Part shown: piece by piece, positions 42,401-50,563 of the stretch
Layout of the letters: every line of letters begins with the position of its first letter
How positions within the stretch are numbered: the first letter of the stretch is position 1
NCBI GenBank assembly: GCA_902780385.1
Contig: CACZFF010000032.1
Location: forward strand, 1-51,590
Direction of reading: 5' to 3'
Length of the DNA: 51,590 nt
From: an uncultured Lachnospiraceae bacterium
GTDB taxonomy: Bacteria; Bacillota; Clostridia; Lachnospirales; Lachnospiraceae
Translations under genes and position numbers: made by a program
Notes under the pieces: generated by a model
The model's database searches: none
Told to the model about the DNA's origin: nothing
Seen by the model: only the letters and a program-made list of their open reading frames with translations

Positions 42401-43198
42401 TCACTCTTTGTAGGGAGTTGTCCCGACATATTTTGCCTGGATGATCTGTCTGTGGGTCGTTCCGACACGTCCTACACATGTGGAAAGCGTAAGGATGTTA
42501 TCTTCCTGGGAAGGCATATTTTCCTCTACCCATACAGAAGACATCCTTTTCATCGCCTGAATGAATGCACCTGTCTCCTCATCCGTCAGGATGGATACGT
42601 TGTATGGCTCTGTAATATCTTCTGTAAAGATACAGTCAAAGACCTTATATACCCTTTTCCCTCCTTTTACGTGGACATAGATGGTATCGTTAGCCCGGAG
42701 ATAATCGCCGTTCCTGAATTTTTCGATGCCGCCAAACATGCTTCCGTCAAACATATTGTGCCCATAGAGGACGGTATTGCGGCTTGACCAGTCGGCCTGG
42801 CAGTCGCAGTGCATGAAAATGGAGCCGTTCACGTTGTATTCTTTTGAGAACCCTTTAGAGAGATAGAAGCTGTTGTTCGTGCTTTTAACGACTGGATAGC
42901 TTATATTCCCTGCCATCTCCAGCCAGCCGACATAATCACTGTTCTTTGCAAACAGATCGTCCCAGTTGACGACGAGGTTTTTGGGCTTTGTTTCTTCTTT
43001 TTTCTCTGCAACAGTTTCTGTCCTTCCTTCATCCGCATCTTCGGTGACGGAAACAGAATCACGCAAGGTATCGTATTCCTCGCGGCCTTTCATGTGATCG
43101 TATGCACTTTTTATAAAAATGCCCAAAAAGACACATGCCGCCATCAAAAGCAGGCATCCCGCAGTTATCTTTAGTTCTTCAATAAGTCTCTTTTTCAC
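42401..43198 (-). CDS. Class B sortase
   Basis: A 265-residue membrane-anchored transpeptidase with an N-terminal helix (about residues 10-30) and an extracytoplasmic sortase barrel. Catalytic residues are all seen: His in TVLYGHNMFDGSMFG, Cys in ILTLSTCVGR and Arg in GRVGTTHRQI. The YGHNM and TLSTC patterns are those of class B. Such sortases attach surface or pilus-like proteins to the wall, and conjugative transposons of Clostridia often encode one. No sorting-signal protein is visible in the window, so the substrate is either elsewhere in the element or in the host. The start is GTG with AAAGGGA 7 nt upstream. Confidence 0.92.
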   Translation of the reverse strand: MKKRLIEELKITAGCLLLMAACVFLGIFIKSAYDHMKGREEYDTLRDSVSVTEDADEGRTETVAEKKEETKPKNLVVNWDDLFAKNSDYVGWLEMAGNISYPVVKSTNNSFYLSKGFSKEYNVNGSIFMHCDCQADWSSRNTVLYGHNMFDGSMFGGIEKFRNGDYLRANDTIYVHVKGGKRVYKVFDCIFTEDITEPYNVSILTDEETGAFIQAMKRMSSVWVEENMPSQEDNILTLSTCVGRVGTTHRQIIQAKYVGTTPYKE

Positions 43199-43243
43199 TT
43201 TTTATCCCTTTCTTTGAGCGACGATATTCACAAGGATCCAAAA

Positions 43244-43774
43244 CTATACCCGGCGCTTGAGCTTAAGCAGGTCATTCCTGTCCCATAATTTCACTCCGTT
43301 TTCCTTCGCCAGTTTTCTTGCTGCCTTTGTAAAATAACTGTTTGTTGCCACCATACAGCTACGCGTATGGTAATGTCCTTTTGCACCAAGGACCTGTTGC
43401 ACAGCGGCCACGCCGACGCTGTTCCTGTAGCGTTTTGCCTGTACGGCAGTTTTGACGCCGCCTCTTTTTATGATGAGGTCCGCCCCGTAATCTCCTGTTC
43501 CGCCTGTGACCGTTACCTTGTACCCTTCACTCTCAAAATATGCGGCAAGGAACTGCTCAAATTCGTCTCCTTTCATTCGATCGATCTTTGAGAGCGGTGA
43601 CCGCAGGTATCTCCTGTGCTTTGCGCTTTTGACCATTGCCTTAAATGTGCTTTTTAGCGCCCACAGGATAAACTTGAGCACGCATACAATAATGGCAAAT
43701 GTTGCCAATGCTCCGCCGATAACAAATAGCGGCGACTCTGTTGTAATGAGCCTGTATAATATTTGTTTGTCCAT
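43244..43774 (-). CDS. Membrane-anchored Mrr-like restriction endonuclease
   Basis: A 176-residue protein: an N-terminal transmembrane segment (about residues 12-34, PLFVIGGALATFAIIVCVLK), a short basic linker and an Mrr_cat PD-(D/E)xK domain. The domain shows MKGDEFEQFLAAYFESEGYK, then GTGDYGADLIIKRG with the active-site Asp and AVQAKRY (Q-x-K form), followed by MVATNSYFTKAARKLA. Mrr-type nucleases cut modified or foreign DNA. I chose the ATG at 43774 with GAGGA about 10 nt upstream; the open frame upstream includes poor sequence without a site. It may act against incoming DNA at the membrane; that is inference. Confidence 0.82.
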   Translation of the reverse strand: MDKQILYRLITTESPLFVIGGALATFAIIVCVLKFILWALKSTFKAMVKSAKHRRYLRSPLSKIDRMKGDEFEQFLAAYFESEGYKVTVTGGTGDYGADLIIKRGGVKTAVQAKRYRNSVGVAAVQQVLGAKGHYHTRSCMVATNSYFTKAARKLAKENGVKLWDRNDLLKLKRRV

Positions 43775-43911
43775 ATATCGCCCGTCCTCGCCGCAAAAAG
43801 CGGGGCTCTTCTTTCTATTTATGTGCGGCATTTTTTGCCGCCTAAACAAGTTATATGAGATACCCCCCTCTGTTTTGCCTGGACGAAAAACGCGATGGCG
43901 GGCATGTTCAG

Positions 43912-43942
43912 GGCACAAAAAAGGACGGCATTGCTGCCGCCC
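43912..43942 (-). terminator. Terminator of the 377-residue gene
   Basis: On the minus strand GGCGGCA-GCAA-TGCCGTCC (7 bp with one wobble) is followed by six T's. It lies about 115 bp after the stop of the gene at 44058. Confidence 0.75.
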
Positions 43943-44057
43943 TTTGTAATGAATTTGCTCCGGGGCGCGTCCTATCTTTCGATAAAACGCACCCGATTTT
44001 TGCTGCTTTAGTATACTGTCCCGTTTTGCGCGCGGTCAGGAACAGCACACTTCATCT

Positions 44058-45191
44058 TCAGGCTTCTGTCACTTTCGTGACATAGCCCCTGTCGCGCGTG
44101 AGCACGACGCTTACCGTGGCCACGTCATACCCCTCGTTACCGAGGACAAACGTTGTCTCGCGACCGTCAATGTCCACCTTCAGGGGGACAGGATAGGCTG
44201 CTGCTGCATCCAGTACATCCTCGCCATAGGCGTAGCGGGCTGCGTGGGGGAAGTTGGTGTAGGCGATCCCCTGTGTAGTTGTCACCAGCAGGTTATTGCC
44301 GTCTCCATGCATAGGGGCCAGCTTCTTCACTGCGCCCTTAACGGGAACAGGGCGGAGATCTTTCGCTTCCATAACGTCTCCCTCTTCCTTATCGAAGATA
44401 ATGGAGTACCCGTTTACGGAAGTGTCCCATTTCTGGGCAGGCGGATTCAGAGGCTCTTTGTTGGCGAGCCAGCAGGAATCGCCATCGGCAGTCTCTGCCT
44501 CGATCAGCGGGACCTTGGAGATGAAGTAGACGTTGACCGTCTTCCTCTCCTCCGTCTCCTGCTCTGTCACGAGTGCCGGCATGAGCCCGTGGCAGAATCC
44601 GTCACGGATCTGGTACCGCATAAAGATCCTGGATCCCTGGAGGCCGATAACCTCCTCGGTGACCGCGGTCTTTTTCTCGGGTTCCTTGCCTTCCTCAGCA
44701 GACAAGGTGACTTCATGTTCGTCGTGGAACAGGAACACCTGCGCGTCCCTGGTTCCCCAGACAGGCGTGATCATCATTGCTTCGGTAGCAGGGATCTTAT
44801 AGAAGAATCCGCTGCTGTGAGCGATGAAGAACAGCTCATTTTTGCCGCCGGACAGGGCCTCAACGGCAACATAAATGCCGTGTTTGTCCTCCGCGATGAT
44901 CTTGCGGAGGTTCAGCGTTCCTGTTTCGATCCTCTCGCCGTTGTGGCGAAGAACACCATTCTCCAGAGTGTACTCGCCGGGCTTAGGGCCGGGGTCGGGG
45001 GTGTCGTTGCCGAGGAACTGGAAAAATGTTTCGAGCTTGTCTGCGGGGACATCGACAATGTCCATGGACTCATCCTGTTCGTTGGTAACGAGCTGCAGTG
45101 TCACGGCCTTTTTATCAACAGCCGTAACCATGTAGGTCTGTCCGTTGAACAGGGACTTAAATGTGTCGTTGATTCTTGTGTTTTTCTTCAT
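44058..45191 (-). CDS. Hypothetical beta-rich protein of the integrative element
   Basis: A 377-residue cytosolic protein I cannot place in a family. It reads as beta-strand rich: an N-terminal module (FNGQTYMVTAVDKKAVTLQL, then an acidic VDVPADKLETFF), a linker NDTPDPGPKPGEY and a larger module of repeated short strands (GIYVAVEALSGGKNELFFI, AQVFLFHDEHEVTL, VNVYFISKVPLIEAETADG). It has no signal peptide or catalytic motif. I chose the ATG at 45191, with AAAGGAG 9 nt upstream. Its upstream region shares a TTTTTGTTAT stretch with that of the WGR-PARP gene, which may be a common promoter element. Confidence 0.65.
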   Translation of the reverse strand: MKKNTRINDTFKSLFNGQTYMVTAVDKKAVTLQLVTNEQDESMDIVDVPADKLETFFQFLGNDTPDPGPKPGEYTLENGVLRHNGERIETGTLNLRKIIAEDKHGIYVAVEALSGGKNELFFIAHSSGFFYKIPATEAMMITPVWGTRDAQVFLFHDEHEVTLSAEEGKEPEKKTAVTEEVIGLQGSRIFMRYQIRDGFCHGLMPALVTEQETEERKTVNVYFISKVPLIEAETADGDSCWLANKEPLNPPAQKWDTSVNGYSIIFDKEEGDVMEAKDLRPVPVKGAVKKLAPMHGDGNNLLVTTTQGIAYTNFPHAARYAYGEDVLDAAAAYPVPLKVDIDGRETTFVLGNEGYDVATVSVVLTRDRGYVTKVTEA

Positions 45192-45372
45192 GGTGTTTTT
45201 CTCCTTTCTCCATGAAATCAATTAATGTTACCTATGATATGGAAGAAAAGGCTGCCTATAACAAAAATCATTTTGCGGCTTGAGAAAAAGAAACCGCCTG
45301 CGCTGCACCTGTCCGGTGTGGGGCAAACGGTCTCCTTTTTAGTTAATATTTTTACAGGTGGCAGGCAGATAA

Positions 45373-45894
45373 TCAGTACATTCTCTGCGGCCAATGATTC
45401 TTACGCTTATTGTCGTAATGCCAGACAGTAAGCGGGATTTTGTTCTTCTCACAGTATTTAGCCACTGCAAGCACTCCTGCGGGGATCGCTTCCAACAGCC
45501 CGTCCGCATACAGGTGCAGCTCCGTGTCGGATTCCTTGATGGCCGCGGTCGAGTCCAGTTTCTCGGAGACAGTCATCTCCATCTTCGAGATGTTATTCCA
45601 ATCAATGAAGTTATTGGTGATTACTGCTTCTGCTTTGGGCCATCCGGTTCCAAACAGGCTCATACACACCGGTTTGCGGGATGCAGGAAAGAGGTGGAAC
45701 TCATATTCCTTGCTCCTCTTCACAGGGGAAACATTGATGCTGCCGACGGGAAGAGTCAGCGCGCTTACGAACTGGTCCCCGGTTTCCTTGCAGACCCAGG
45801 TATGGGTCTCCTTGCTCAACAGGATAAAATGATAGCCTGCGAACTCACAGGTCATATTGTTCGATACCTTTCTAAAAAAATCTTTCTCTTTCAT
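45373..45894 (-). CDS. Hypothetical protein downstream of the nuclease-helicase gene
   Basis: A 173-residue protein without a recognised family. It begins MKEKDFFRKVSNNMTCEFAG; the middle has strands ending in VCMSLFGTGWPKAEAVITNN, and an acidic helix-like segment follows (ESDTELHLYADGLLEAIPAG). The C-terminus is basic (YDNKRKNHWPQRMY). ATG at 45894 with AAGGAG 6 nt upstream. It follows the nuclease-helicase gene by 80 bp on the same strand with a hairpin between, so it may be the third gene of that unit, but termination at the hairpin is possible. Confidence 0.65.
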   Translation of the reverse strand: MKEKDFFRKVSNNMTCEFAGYHFILLSKETHTWVCKETGDQFVSALTLPVGSINVSPVKRSKEYEFHLFPASRKPVCMSLFGTGWPKAEAVITNNFIDWNNISKMEMTVSEKLDSTAAIKESDTELHLYADGLLEAIPAGVLAVAKYCEKNKIPLTVWHYDNKRKNHWPQRMY

Positions 45895-45918
45895 AAAATA
45901 CTCCTTTTCTATTGGAAG

Positions 45919-45946
45919 AGCCCCGTTGGCTTGAGCCAACGGAGCT
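45919..45946. repeat. Hairpin between the nuclease-helicase and the 173-residue gene
   Basis: The arms AGCCCCGTTGGCT / AGCCAACGGAGCT pair at 12 of 13 positions with a 2-nt loop. On the minus strand no proper T-run follows, so partial termination or mRNA processing is more likely than full termination. Confidence 0.6.
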
Positions 45947-45974
45947 TTGTCCTTTTTCTTGATACAGGGCAGTT

Positions 45975-48683
45975 TTAATCCCCGGAGGAATCACCGCCTG
46001 TATCATGCATTGCCGCAAGGGCTTCCTGCAGGAAGAAGTTATCTACCTTGTTGTTCTTCGTTCCGTTAGACTTGAGACCCGTGACATAAAGCTCGTCACG
46101 CGCCCTTGTTGCGGAAACAAAGAGAAGGCGCCGGATTTCTTCAACTTCTGCATGGGTCACGCGCCCGTTCTTCATGTACTTTGTGATGGTGTTGTAGATG
46201 ACAGGCCACTCAAGTCCCTTGGAACTGTGTGCTGTTACCAGTGCCACTCCGGGGTACTTCTGTGTCCGTCTGTATTCCACTCCTTCACCATACATGGAGA
46301 AATTGCGGCAGTATTCGATAATCTCATCGATATCCTTGTTTTCGAGGGAGTCGCGGAAGTTTTCCACAGCCTCGTCATCCATTGCGATCTCGTCAATGTA
46401 CTCCAGGAAAAGTTCTTTCCCCTGGTACTCATTGCCGGAAATTGCGGATGCCCTTTCGATGATATCCGTGATCATCGCTTCTACTTCTTCAGCGGGATGA
46501 TCCATGATGCCTCCGCCAATAATGGCATTGGCGGCAATGGCTGCATCTTTCGTATCTGTTGCATCGGTCACCACTCTTGCAAAACTGAGGATCGCACGGA
46601 TCCGGCTGTTCTGCATGAGAGGTTCCGGAGCGCCGAACATGGAAGGGATACCTGCCTTAGTCAGGGCATCGGCGATTTTGATAAGTTCGTTCTTGGTGTA
46701 GGCAAGAACGGCGATGTCTTCGGGGTGCATTCCCGCCATCAGGTGCTGGCGGATCCCGGAAACGATGTAATCATATTCATCCTTCTGCTTGGAGAAGGAA
46801 TTTACGATAACAGGCATGCCGTCCGGCCTTGCTGCAATGAGGTCTTTGTCGACCTTGTCGCGGTTCGGCTCGATGAGCTTTTCTGCGAACGCGCAGATCT
46901 GCGGGGTGGAACGGAAGTTCCTGTCGAGATAGATATCTTCGACATGTTCCCCGATATAGTCCTCGAAATGTACGATGTACTCCGGGGATGTATCGCGGAA
47001 CCCGTAGATCGCCTGGAGGTCGTCGCCAACGACCATGAGGGACTTATATGTCGGGATTTCCTTGAGTTTCTTTACAAATTGGATCTGCCCCTCGGACGTA
47101 TCCTGGAACTCGTCTACGATGATGTGGGCAAATTTGTAATTATTCTCAAGATAACCCGGATCCATTTCCAGGACTTTGAAGGTCAGGAGTTCCTGGTCAT
47201 CAAACTCGATCAGGCCTTTTTCCTTCATCGTCTCTTCATATTCGTCATACAAGTCGACGAGCTTGGCAAGTGCTGCGTCACTGATCTCGTCGTACGTCGC
47301 TGCGTCTCTTACGTCCCAGGAGCTGACCTGTCCGCCGTTACTACTTTTCACCCTTTTACAAGCTTTGAAAACTGCTTTGGCAATACTGAGTGCTCCTCGT
47401 GTTCCAAATCCTTTCGTGGCGGAGAAGTTCATGAATGCCCTTCCGCCCCATTCCAGGATCGGCTTCCGGTTCAGGAGGTCTGCGATGATCGCAAACTGCT
47501 CTACATCATCGATGACTTTGGGCTTTCTCTTGAATCCGAGGTCTTCCCAGTTGTCAAGGACGATATCGTTCTGGAGGGCATTGAATGTCGTTACGGTGAG
47601 CCCTTCAAGGGTACGCCCGAACGCCTGCTCAACGCGCCGCTTCATTTCACCAGCGCCGCTCTTCGTGAAGGTGATCATCAGGATCTCCCACGGCTTAACG
47701 CCACTCTTGAGGAGCCTGACGACACGCTCCACGACGACCTTTGTCTTGCCGCTTCCCGCTCCTGCGATGATACGGGCAACGCCTTCAGAAAAGGCGATCG
47801 CCTGCTCCTGCGAAGGGGAGAAACTGACCTTGGCTGTTGCGGCACTCTCTTTCTCTTCTTCCTCTTCTACTTTCTTGGGCGGAAGCGTATATTTGCAAAT
47901 ATCGTAGTTCTTACAATATTCGCAAGTGCTCTCCGCCTGCTCTTCTTCCTGGATGCCCCGCTTGTTCATCTCGACCAGGTCTTCCATCTTTTCATCCAGT
48001 TCAGTCTTTTCCCCGAAATAAAGGTCGGTTTTCTGAACAATGTTATCGCCCTCTCCGAAGAAGGACTGGCTGCACTGGTTCCAGGAACCAGTATCTGAAG
48101 TCTTTTTCAGGAAGTAGATGGAGGCGGTCACATTCTTGAAGCCAAGCATACGCCCGTACAGGATCATTGCGTAAAGCAGCATATCCCGCTGGAAGGCGTT
48201 GTTCCTGCCCGTTTGTGTCATAGTAGGTTTGCCGACCTTGAAGATGACAAGTTCGATGGAGTTCCCACACTCGAAGGCCACGTCCGGCTTCACGACATAG
48301 GGAATATCTCCTATCATGACTTTCATTCCCTTCGGGAAGGACGGCTTGCGGTTATCCGCTTTGACATATCGCATCACCCGTCGGTGATCCCAGAGCAGCT
48401 GCTGCTGCATCTGTTGATAATTTTTGAAGCCGCATTCAGGGTAGCGGCCCTTCATGTACTGCATGATCGAGGACGGATCGCGCTCATTAAAGATAAGCGA
48501 AGCTCTGATCGTGCTTTTTACAATCACGGACCGGAAATAGTTTTCCGGCTGTGTAGCTTCCTTAAGATCTACGAGGAAGCTCCTTGCTTTCACACAGGCA
48601 TCTGCCTCTGTGAGCTTGAAGAAGCTTGTTCCTTCAACGATATCGACATCCGATGTGTCGATTTCTTTTATATTATTTCCCAT
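45975..48683 (-). CDS. Cas4/AddB-like Fe-S nuclease fused to a UvrD-like SF1 helicase
   Basis: A 902-residue fusion. Residues about 50-265 resemble a PD-(D/E)xK RecB/Cas4-type domain: YVVKPDVAFECG (Asp134) and ELVIFKVGKP (Lys149), closed by a C-x2-C-x5-C triplet (254, 257, 263) and an earlier Cys30, the layout of an iron-sulfur staple. The usual acidic residue before the FK lysine is Ile, so cleavage is uncertain. From about 285 a full SF1A helicase follows: the Q-motif SFSPSQEQAI, Walker A IIAGAGSGKT, IVDEFQDTSEGQ, MVVGDDLQAIYGFRD, DRNFRSTPQIC, VTAHSSKGLEWPV and FVSATRARDELYV. All helicase motifs are intact. ATG at 48683 with GGGAG 8 nt upstream. It lies 49 bp downstream of the WGR-PARP gene. 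Confidence 0.88.
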   Translation of the reverse strand: MGNNIKEIDTSDVDIVEGTSFFKLTEADACVKARSFLVDLKEATQPENYFRSVIVKSTIRASLIFNERDPSSIMQYMKGRYPECGFKNYQQMQQQLLWDHRRVMRYVKADNRKPSFPKGMKVMIGDIPYVVKPDVAFECGNSIELVIFKVGKPTMTQTGRNNAFQRDMLLYAMILYGRMLGFKNVTASIYFLKKTSDTGSWNQCSQSFFGEGDNIVQKTDLYFGEKTELDEKMEDLVEMNKRGIQEEEQAESTCEYCKNYDICKYTLPPKKVEEEEEKESAATAKVSFSPSQEQAIAFSEGVARIIAGAGSGKTKVVVERVVRLLKSGVKPWEILMITFTKSGAGEMKRRVEQAFGRTLEGLTVTTFNALQNDIVLDNWEDLGFKRKPKVIDDVEQFAIIADLLNRKPILEWGGRAFMNFSATKGFGTRGALSIAKAVFKACKRVKSSNGGQVSSWDVRDAATYDEISDAALAKLVDLYDEYEETMKEKGLIEFDDQELLTFKVLEMDPGYLENNYKFAHIIVDEFQDTSEGQIQFVKKLKEIPTYKSLMVVGDDLQAIYGFRDTSPEYIVHFEDYIGEHVEDIYLDRNFRSTPQICAFAEKLIEPNRDKVDKDLIAARPDGMPVIVNSFSKQKDEYDYIVSGIRQHLMAGMHPEDIAVLAYTKNELIKIADALTKAGIPSMFGAPEPLMQNSRIRAILSFARVVTDATDTKDAAIAANAIIGGGIMDHPAEEVEAMITDIIERASAISGNEYQGKELFLEYIDEIAMDDEAVENFRDSLENKDIDEIIEYCRNFSMYGEGVEYRRTQKYPGVALVTAHSSKGLEWPVIYNTITKYMKNGRVTHAEVEEIRRLLFVSATRARDELYVTGLKSNGTKNNKVDNFFLQEALAAMHDTGGDSSGD

Positions 48684-48704
48684 AATTTTTCTCCCATTAT
48701 AATA

Positions 48705-48722
48705 AGGCCCCATAAGGGGCCT
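48705..48722. repeat. Hairpin between the WGR-PARP and nuclease-helicase genes
   Basis: Perfect 7-bp arms AGGCCCC / GGGGCCT with an ATAA loop lie 10 bp after the PARP stop and just in front of the helicase ribosome binding site. The T-run on the minus strand is broken (TTATTAT), so read-through is likely; it could set the ratio of the two proteins. Confidence 0.65.
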
Positions 48723-48732
48723 GCTGTTTGGA

Positions 48733-50304
48733 TCACGCGGCCCATTTGATGGCTTCCTCGTCACCCTTATTACAGAACACGATCAGCCCTTCAAGGCATA
48801 ACGCGGGTTCCTGGTAAAAGATGATCTCGTCCATCATGAACCGGCCATACTGCGATTTGTAGTCCAGGCAGTTGTATCCGCCTTTTTCTACAATGCTCTT
48901 ACATTTCTCCCCGAACTCCCCGTTCTTCGGAATGAAAGGCTTTCCGTAAGCGGCACGGTATACACCGATAACGCCAACATCCTGCTCTCCATGTGCCCAT
49001 TTAGAACCGTTGAAGTCTGTGTATCCCAGGGATTTATAAAAGTCTCTGGCAGTATAAATACCATGGCCGAAGGCTTTTCCGTGGATAGGCGCATCGGGGT
49101 TAAGGAGAAGTCCGTTCATAATGATGGACTTCCAGTTGGCAGTAGAGCTGCCATGGATGAACTCATCGGTCACCTCGATGCCCTTCGCCTTGATATAGGC
49201 GTCAAACCGTTCCCGGAAATCCGGAGCATCTACCTGGATATACTTGAATGAATACTCGGGCTGGATGCGGAATTTTTTCCGGATCCTTTCGGTCTCTTTT
49301 TCGTCCGCGGCTTTCATGGAAATATTCCCGAAAGGGGACACCACTTTAATTTTTTCCCCGTTCTTTTCTGTCTGTGCAGGGAGTACACCTTCCATGGACC
49401 TGATGAACGTTTCCCATTCATCAATCCTTTTCTCGATAAGTTTTTTCTGCTCCTCGGGGTCGTCCACCTCAGGGACAAGGAAGTCTGACAGTTTTTTCTT
49501 CGACTTTCCATCCTCGAAAGATACGTCCGTCACCTTGATCAGCTTTGCGATAACATCGTTGGCTGTTTCAGCAGTATGGACATCTTTGAACTTGTTCCAC
49601 GCCTTCCATGCGGAATTGACCATCCTTCTGTTGAAGGGCAGCTTGTTGGAAAGCCAGTCGACGTTCATTGTTTCCGAAACCGACTGCCTGGCCCTTTTTA
49701 CGAAGAAATCATTTGCGCGGAGTACAAGGTCGTCCTCGTCAGAGAGCGGCATGTCATTGGGATCCCCAAACATTTTTTGAAGCTCCGCAATCTCCTCGTC
49801 TTCGTCGTACATCTCATCCGTCAGGTCGTCGTATCCTGCAGCCAGAAGAGTGTAGTATTTGAACCAATAAAACCAGGTCTGATAGGGCCTTTTCAAAACG
49901 AATGCGCCGGATACAATGTCGGCACCTGCATTTTTTGCCCCTGTCTGCCCGAATCTTGCGCCCACATCGATCGTACGCGGCCCCATGTTGTTAGGAACAA
50001 TGTCGTAAAAGACATGGGAGCCTGTTTCCAGGTCGACCTTACGGAGCTTCTTTACTCCGTAAAGTGACGGGGAAAACCAGATGTGGCATTTGCCGGGTTT
50101 CAGCCCAATCCGTCCATCTTCCTCTTCTACTTTGATGGTTGCGGTCCGGTGGTCTTCTGTTTCAATACAGATTTCCCCCGGTTCCGTGAATTCATGTCTG
50201 CAGATTTCTTCGGCGATCGGCTTCCAGAAACTGCTTTCGTCGGCGTCTTCCCTTGCCAGTATTTCTGCAAGAAGACAGCCGTTGTATGAAATTTTTACTC
50301 TCAA
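48733..50304 (-). CDS. WGR-domain PARP (poly/mono-ADP-ribosyltransferase)
   Basis: A 523-residue protein. An unrecognised N-terminus (1-80) is followed by a WGR-like domain (about 84-165, with ARFGQTG in place of the WGRxGxxG core and AAGYDDLTD near its end), a helical linker (about 195-345) and a PARP catalytic domain. The H-Y-E triad is complete: His384 in EFIHGSSTANW, Tyr417 in GHGIYTARDFYKSLGYT and Glu493 in DEIIFYQEPAL. PARPs move ADP-ribose from NAD+ onto proteins or nucleic acids; WGR domains sense DNA ends. The glutamate suggests chain elongation is possible. Bacterial WGR-PARPs are uncommon. The start is TTG with AAAGGAGG 7-8 nt upstream. It is the first gene before a nuclease-helicase, suggesting a DNA-damage or invader response. 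Confidence 0.85.
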   Translation of the reverse strand: MRVKISYNGCLLAEILAREDADESSFWKPIAEEICRHEFTEPGEICIETEDHRTATIKVEEEDGRIGLKPGKCHIWFSPSLYGVKKLRKVDLETGSHVFYDIVPNNMGPRTIDVGARFGQTGAKNAGADIVSGAFVLKRPYQTWFYWFKYYTLLAAGYDDLTDEMYDEDEEIAELQKMFGDPNDMPLSDEDDLVLRANDFFVKRARQSVSETMNVDWLSNKLPFNRRMVNSAWKAWNKFKDVHTAETANDVIAKLIKVTDVSFEDGKSKKKLSDFLVPEVDDPEEQKKLIEKRIDEWETFIRSMEGVLPAQTEKNGEKIKVVSPFGNISMKAADEKETERIRKKFRIQPEYSFKYIQVDAPDFRERFDAYIKAKGIEVTDEFIHGSSTANWKSIIMNGLLLNPDAPIHGKAFGHGIYTARDFYKSLGYTDFNGSKWAHGEQDVGVIGVYRAAYGKPFIPKNGEFGEKCKSIVEKGGYNCLDYKSQYGRFMMDEIIFYQEPALCLEGLIVFCNKGDEEAIKWAA

Positions 50305-50405
50305 TTTTTTTCCTCCTTTTCATCTCCATGATTGCAACTTCAGTTTCATGCTTTATGTATAGAAGAAAAGAAGACAGCATAACAAAAAATACCGGCATAC
50401 AAAAA

Positions 50406-50447
50406 GCGAGCCACATCTTGTAATGCTATCTACAAGATGTGGCTCGC
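50406..50447 (-). terminator. Perfect 17-bp-arm hairpin, terminator after iscB
   Basis: The arms 50406-50422 and 50431-50447 are exact reverse complements (GCGAGCCACATCTTGTA) with an 8-nt loop. On the minus strand TTTTTG follows. It ends iscB transcription before the PARP gene, whose promoter must lie in 50305-50405. Confidence 0.85.
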
Positions 50448-50495
50448 AAGCAATATATATGGCGGTTTTAGCCTTTCTCCACTTTTTTTATCATC

Positions 50496-50539
50496 GGCGG
50501 GCTAAGACTCGTGGCTTCAGTCATGAGATACAGCCCGCC
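50496..50539 (-). mobile_element. Right-end stem-loop of the IscB element
   Basis: The outer arms GGCGGGCT / AGCCCGCC (8 bp, perfect) enclose a second stem, CTCGTG / CATGAG (one G-T pair), with loop GCTTCAGT. It lies 24 bp after the iscB stop. Subterminal hairpins of this kind, with a CATGACTGAAG-type core, mark the ends of IS200/IS605-superfamily units. Confidence 0.55.
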
Positions 50540-50563
50540 CCGTGGATTGGCTCCTGCAATGCA

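Noticed and set aside
43775-43918. 48-codon N-terminal extension of the Mrr-like protein
   Set aside because: It runs into the terminator region of the upstream gene, while the ATG at 43774 has a ribosome binding site and is followed by a proper membrane helix.
46005-48098. 697-codon open frame on the + strand
   Set aside because: It is fully antisense to the helicase gene with all SF1 motifs; its Cys/Phe/His/Leu-rich product looks like reverse-complement translation.
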